From Desulfovibrio sp. (GTDB lineage Bacteria > Desulfobacterota > Desulfovibrionia > Desulfovibrionales > Desulfovibrionaceae), in the NCBI GenBank assembly GCA_009773975.1, contig VSMX01000041.1, positions 1 through 16,554 of the forward strand: DNA of 16,554 nt. Reading direction: 5' to 3'. Position 1 is the stretch's first letter, and each line of letters begins with the position of its first letter. The translations under genes were made by a program, and so were the position numbers. The notes beneath the pieces were generated by a model. The model was not told the origin of the DNA, searched no databases, and saw nothing but the letters and a program-made list of their open reading frames with translations. Shown here piece by piece: positions 14,426 through 16,554 of this stretch.

Positions 14426-15430
14426 TCAGCAAATCCTTGGCAGCTGCGCGCCCTCCAGCATGCCCAAAAGACGCTTGCCGCCGATTTCCGTGCGCAGCGC
14501 GACCCTGCCCGGCCGGCCTTCCCTCACCTGGCCTATTATTGCCGCTTCCTGGCCATATTCATTGGCCCGCATGGCAAAAAGCGCCTTTTGGGCCAGATTT
14601 TCCGGAACAATGCAGATCAGCTTGCCCTCATTGGCCAGATAAAGAGGGTCAAGCCCCAGAAAGGAACAGCCGCTTTTTACTTCTTCGTTTATCGGGATGG
14701 CCGCCTGTTCAATTTCAATTTCCACGCCGGACTGTTCCGCGATTTCATTAAGGGTTGTGGCCAGGCCCCCCCGTGTGGGATCGCGCAAAACATGCACGCA
14801 GCCGGTTGCCTCGTAAATTTCCCGCGCGAGACCGTTCAGGGGAGCGGAATCGGAACGAGCGCCGGAAAGAAAGGACACGCCAGATCTCGCGGCCATGATG
14901 GCCAGGCCGTGATCGCCCATTGTGCCGCTTGCCAGCACGACGTCCCCGGTTTTGGCGCTGTGCCCCGACGGAACAGGAGAAGCATAGACCTCGCCTATTC
15001 CGCTTGTATTGATGAAAATCTTGTCACATGCGCCTTTGGGCACAACCTTGGTATCGCCGGTAACAATCTTCACCCCGGCCTTGCGCGCGGCTTCGCCCAT
15101 ATCCGCCACAACCTTTTCCAGTTCAGCAAGGGGCAGGCCCTCCTCAAGAATAAACGCGCAGGACAACCAGCGCGGTTCGGCGCCGAGCATGGATATATCG
15201 TTGATCGTGCCATGCACGGCAAGGGTGCCTATGCTGCCGCCGGCAAAAAAGAGCGGCGAGACAGTGTAGCTGTCCGTACTCATGGCCAGGGGGCCGGAGA
15301 CATTCAGCAGGGCGGCATCGTCAAGCCTGTTCAGCGCTTCGTTGGAGAAGTGGCGCAGGAACATCGAGCCAATGAGGCGCTGGGACGCGCGGCCGCCGCT
15401 GCCAGCGTCCAGCAGCAGATATTCTTCCAT
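14426..15430 (-). CDS. hypE: [NiFe]-hydrogenase maturation protein HypE
   Basis: HypE dehydrates the carbamoyl group transferred by HypF onto its C-terminal cysteine to a thiocyanate, giving the CN ligand of the [NiFe] centre; it acts in the cytoplasm with HypF, HypC and HypD. The C-terminus ends in the required PRIC, with the acceptor Cys334 as last residue. Other family blocks are LLDAGSGGRASQRLI near the N-terminus, LDDAALL, STDSYTVSPLFFAGGSIG with VHGTINDISMLGA (AIR-synthase-like ATP site), GDTKVVPKG, and PTRGGLATTLNEIA. The 334 residues match the family. ATG 15430 overlaps the upstream stop in TAATG and has AAGGAAG upstream. No other hyp gene is in the window, so the remaining maturation genes must be elsewhere. 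Confidence 0.96.
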   Translation of the reverse strand: MEEYLLLDAGSGGRASQRLIGSMFLRHFSNEALNRLDDAALLNVSGPLAMSTDSYTVSPLFFAGGSIGTLAVHGTINDISMLGAEPRWLSCAFILEEGLPLAELEKVVADMGEAARKAGVKIVTGDTKVVPKGACDKIFINTSGIGEVYASPVPSGHSAKTGDVVLASGTMGDHGLAIMAARSGVSFLSGARSDSAPLNGLAREIYEATGCVHVLRDPTRGGLATTLNEIAEQSGVEIEIEQAAIPINEEVKSGCSFLGLDPLYLANEGKLICIVPENLAQKALFAMRANEYGQEAAIIGQVREGRPGRVALRTEIGGKRLLGMLEGAQLPRIC

Positions 15431-15764
15431 TATTTTGCTTCCTTTTTCACCATTCTGGAATTGGCGTTATCCATGCGGTACTGGTTGATGGTGCCGTCGC
15501 GGATTCTTTTGCCGCTGATTTCGGGCAGGCACGGATTTCGGCCAGGGCTGCCTCAAGATCGCAGCCTGGCGTTGCCGCGTGAATGTAGATTTTACCGGCC
15601 AGGGCCACGTCGCCCGGGCGCCGTGCGGCATTGCGGCTGTCCAGCAGGCGCAATGTCGCCGGGCTTGTGCCGAAGGCCGCCAAAAAGGCCGGGATGAATT
15701 CATCCCGCGCGGCGGTTACCGCTTTTTGCAGGGCATGGACAACCCTGGCATGATTGAGGGCCAT
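15430..15764 (-). CDS. Unknown protein upstream of hypE, with an apparent frameshift near the 3' end
   Basis: The family is not recognised. The frame from ATG 15762-15764 reads about 80 residues of ordinary coding sequence, including ALAGKIYIHAATPGCDLEAA, with GC-rich third positions. It then continues as a low-quality tail rich in S, T, A and P to a stop at 15447-15449. In the next frame, from about 15522, a better-looking sequence (EISGKRIRDGTINQYRMDNA, then a basic end) runs to TAA 15430-15432, overlapping the hypE ATG in TAATG just as coupled genes do elsewhere in this window. The switch point is a CCC run (15523-15525): one extra C would join the frames into a protein of about 110 residues. 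A sequencing error, a real inactivating frameshift or programmed slippage are all possible. The start has only a weak ribosome site. Confidence 0.55.
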
Positions 15765-15786
15765 ATTCCGCGGGCCGCCTGCTGAA

Positions 15787-15798
15787 ATTTCCGGAAAT
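15787..15798. repeat. 12-bp palindrome ATTTCCGGAAAT
   Basis: A perfect self-complementary palindrome in the 39-base gap between the coiled-coil gene and the frameshifted gene. It may be an operator or have no role; only one copy was seen. Confidence 0.35.
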
Positions 15799-15803
15799 GC
15801 GAG

Positions 15804-16247
15804 TTAAAAACCGAACCAGTGAAAACCTTTCGCAAGGGCTGTGAAAATCGAGGTGAAAAGCGCGGCCCCAATGCCTATTTGCCATTTCAGCAGGCGCAAT
15901 TCCACGTTTTTGATCTCCAGCCTGATTTCCTGAATTTCCTTTTGGCAATCCTTGATATCTTTTTGACATTCCTTGATATCTTTTTGGCATCCCTTGATAT
16001 CTTTTTGGCATTCCTCGATATCCCTGCGCACATCCAGGATATCGCCCTTTGTGGCCAGTTCCTTGTACGCGGCTTCATCTCTGTCTTCCCTAGCCTCCAT
16101 TTGTCCAGTTATGGATGACACCTGTTCCTGAACGGCCTCCACCCAGTCCTGCATGGCTTCTGTCTGGACTCTGGCCTGCTCCTCGGTAAAACCGGCATCC
16201 TTGAACTTGTCAAAATATGCAAGAGTATCGAAGGAAATTGCGTTCAT
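15804..16247 (-). CDS. DUF1640-like coiled-coil protein with a C-terminal membrane anchor
   Basis: The 147-residue protein begins MNAISFDTLAYFDKFKDAGF, the typical start of bacterial DUF1640 (CCDC90-like) proteins, followed by EEQARVQTEAM. A helical region with a KGDI segment leads into a coiled coil that includes four copies of a 7-residue CQKDIKx unit, and the C-terminus is a hydrophobic anchor (IGIGAALFTSIFTALAKG). Its function is unknown; distant relatives include the mitochondrial MCUR1/CCDC90 proteins. ATG 16245-16247 is chosen because AAGGAG lies about six bases upstream; an ATG twelve codons further up has no such site. It is probably first in a transcript with the frameshifted gene and hypE, but it may be an unrelated small gene. 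Confidence 0.8.
   Translation of the reverse strand: MNAISFDTLAYFDKFKDAGFTEEQARVQTEAMQDWVEAVQEQVSSITGQMEAREDRDEAAYKELATKGDILDVRRDIEECQKDIKGCQKDIKECQKDIKDCQKEIQEIRLEIKNVELRLLKWQIGIGAALFTSIFTALAKGFHWFGF
15939..16022. repeat. Four tandem 21-bp repeats inside the coiled-coil gene
   Basis: Four 21-base units (15939-15959, 15960-15980, 15981-16001, 16002-16022) share the core TTTTGGCATTCCTTGATATC with few differences. Each encodes one heptad of the coiled coil (CQKDIKx on the - strand), so copy number could change by replication slippage without a frameshift. Confidence 0.85.
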
Positions 16248-16554
16248 GGCTTCTCCTTTTATCCTGATTAACCATGATTCCAAAAATTGTCAAAACATCT
16301 CTCCCTGTCAAAAATTTTGCCAAACAGCCTTGCCAATCAGCATGGCGGCTTTTGCCCTGATGGATGAAATTTTCGCCACAATGAGCCATGCCGAAAAAGA
16401 GCGCATCGCAGTTCATGAAGAATTAATATCATGACTTGCATGGATTTATATAACTTTATTACATTTTATATTTAAAATACTTATAAGATAATTTCTCCAA
16501 TACGGGACACTCAAAACCATTGACATCCAGCCCGTATAGGGGTCAATTTAGGGG
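16248..16554. other. Non-coding right end, AT-rich
   Basis: These 307 bases have no convincing gene. They hold the ribosome site and presumed promoter of the coiled-coil gene (no clear -35/-10 pair), two TGTCAAAA direct repeats (about 16289-16315), a terminator-like hairpin at 16326-16353, a very AT-rich stretch at about 16425-16500, and a 7-bp inverted repeat ATACGGG/CCCGTAT (16500-16506 with 16531-16537). Confidence 0.5.
16326..16353 (+). terminator. Terminator-like hairpin related to the one after the efflux operon
   Basis: AGCC-TT-GCC (16326-16334) can pair with GGC-GGCT (16344-16350) across a 2-base bulge, followed by T4 (16350-16353). It shares GCCAATCAGCAT with the 8318-8360 terminator. 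No + strand gene precedes it here, so it may be a relic. Confidence 0.3.

Noticed and set aside
14588..15697. A 369-codon open frame on the + strand
   Set aside because: It is antisense to hypE, which matches its family from end to end, and it has no family features of its own.
15939..16022. Regularly repeated units resembling a short CRISPR array
   Set aside because: The units are contiguous with no spacers, keep the reading frame and encode heptads of a coiled coil.
16153..16434. A 93-codon + strand frame at the right end, with a plausible-looking last 30 residues
   Set aside because: Its first third is antisense to the coiled-coil gene, there is no ribosome site, and the end is too short to judge. 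It may be a gene remnant, but this is not supportable.

Overview
The window looks like a chromosomal segment from a flagellated, hydrogenase-bearing Gram-negative anaerobe. Protein style and gene content (RND efflux with a lipoprotein outer-membrane channel, FliK/FlgD hook assembly, HypE, a long-form YeiH-type exporter) would fit a Desulfovibrionaceae-like bacterium, but no marker gene fixes the taxon. No tRNA, rRNA, CRISPR array, transposase or phage gene was recognised.

Layout. (1) Positions 1-2108, + strand: two tandem paralogous genes of unknown function; the first is cut by the left edge of the window. (2) 2109-2420: AT-rich intergenic region with a GC-rich hairpin. (3) 2421-8312, + strand: a complete tripartite RND multidrug efflux operon (lipoprotein adaptor, AcrB-type pump, OprM/NodT-type channel) closed by a 17-bp perfect hairpin terminator. 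(4) 8530-11672, - strand: a flagellar hook-assembly run transcribed as small membrane protein, fliK, flgD. It converges on the efflux operon, and flgE does not follow flgD. (5) 11673-12354: about 680 bp of non-coding DNA packed with inverted repeats. It includes a two-hairpin element present twice, with conserved linkers and differing but still paired stems. (6) 12355-14079, - strand: a YeiH/UPF0324 anion exporter with an unusual N-terminal extension. It has its own candidate promoter and a hairpin terminator. (7) 14426-16247, - strand: hypE, preceded by an unknown gene that appears frameshifted near its 3' end, and by a DUF1640-like coiled-coil membrane protein with 21-bp tandem repeats. (8) 16248-16554: AT-rich non-coding end.

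How the parts work together. The three efflux genes form one inner-membrane to outer-membrane pump and are translationally coupled or nearly so. FlgD caps the growing hook, FliK measures its length, and the small membrane protein probably belongs to the same transcript. HypE makes the cyanide ligand of [NiFe]-hydrogenases, so such enzymes should be encoded elsewhere in the genome. The YeiH-type protein probably exports sulfite, sulfate or a related anion.

The most interesting signal is the hairpin-dense region 11711-12358, where structure appears to be conserved while sequence varies. It could be a structured RNA or an undescribed palindromic repeat family. The apparent frameshift upstream of hypE and the tandem paralogs at the left edge are also worth a second look.
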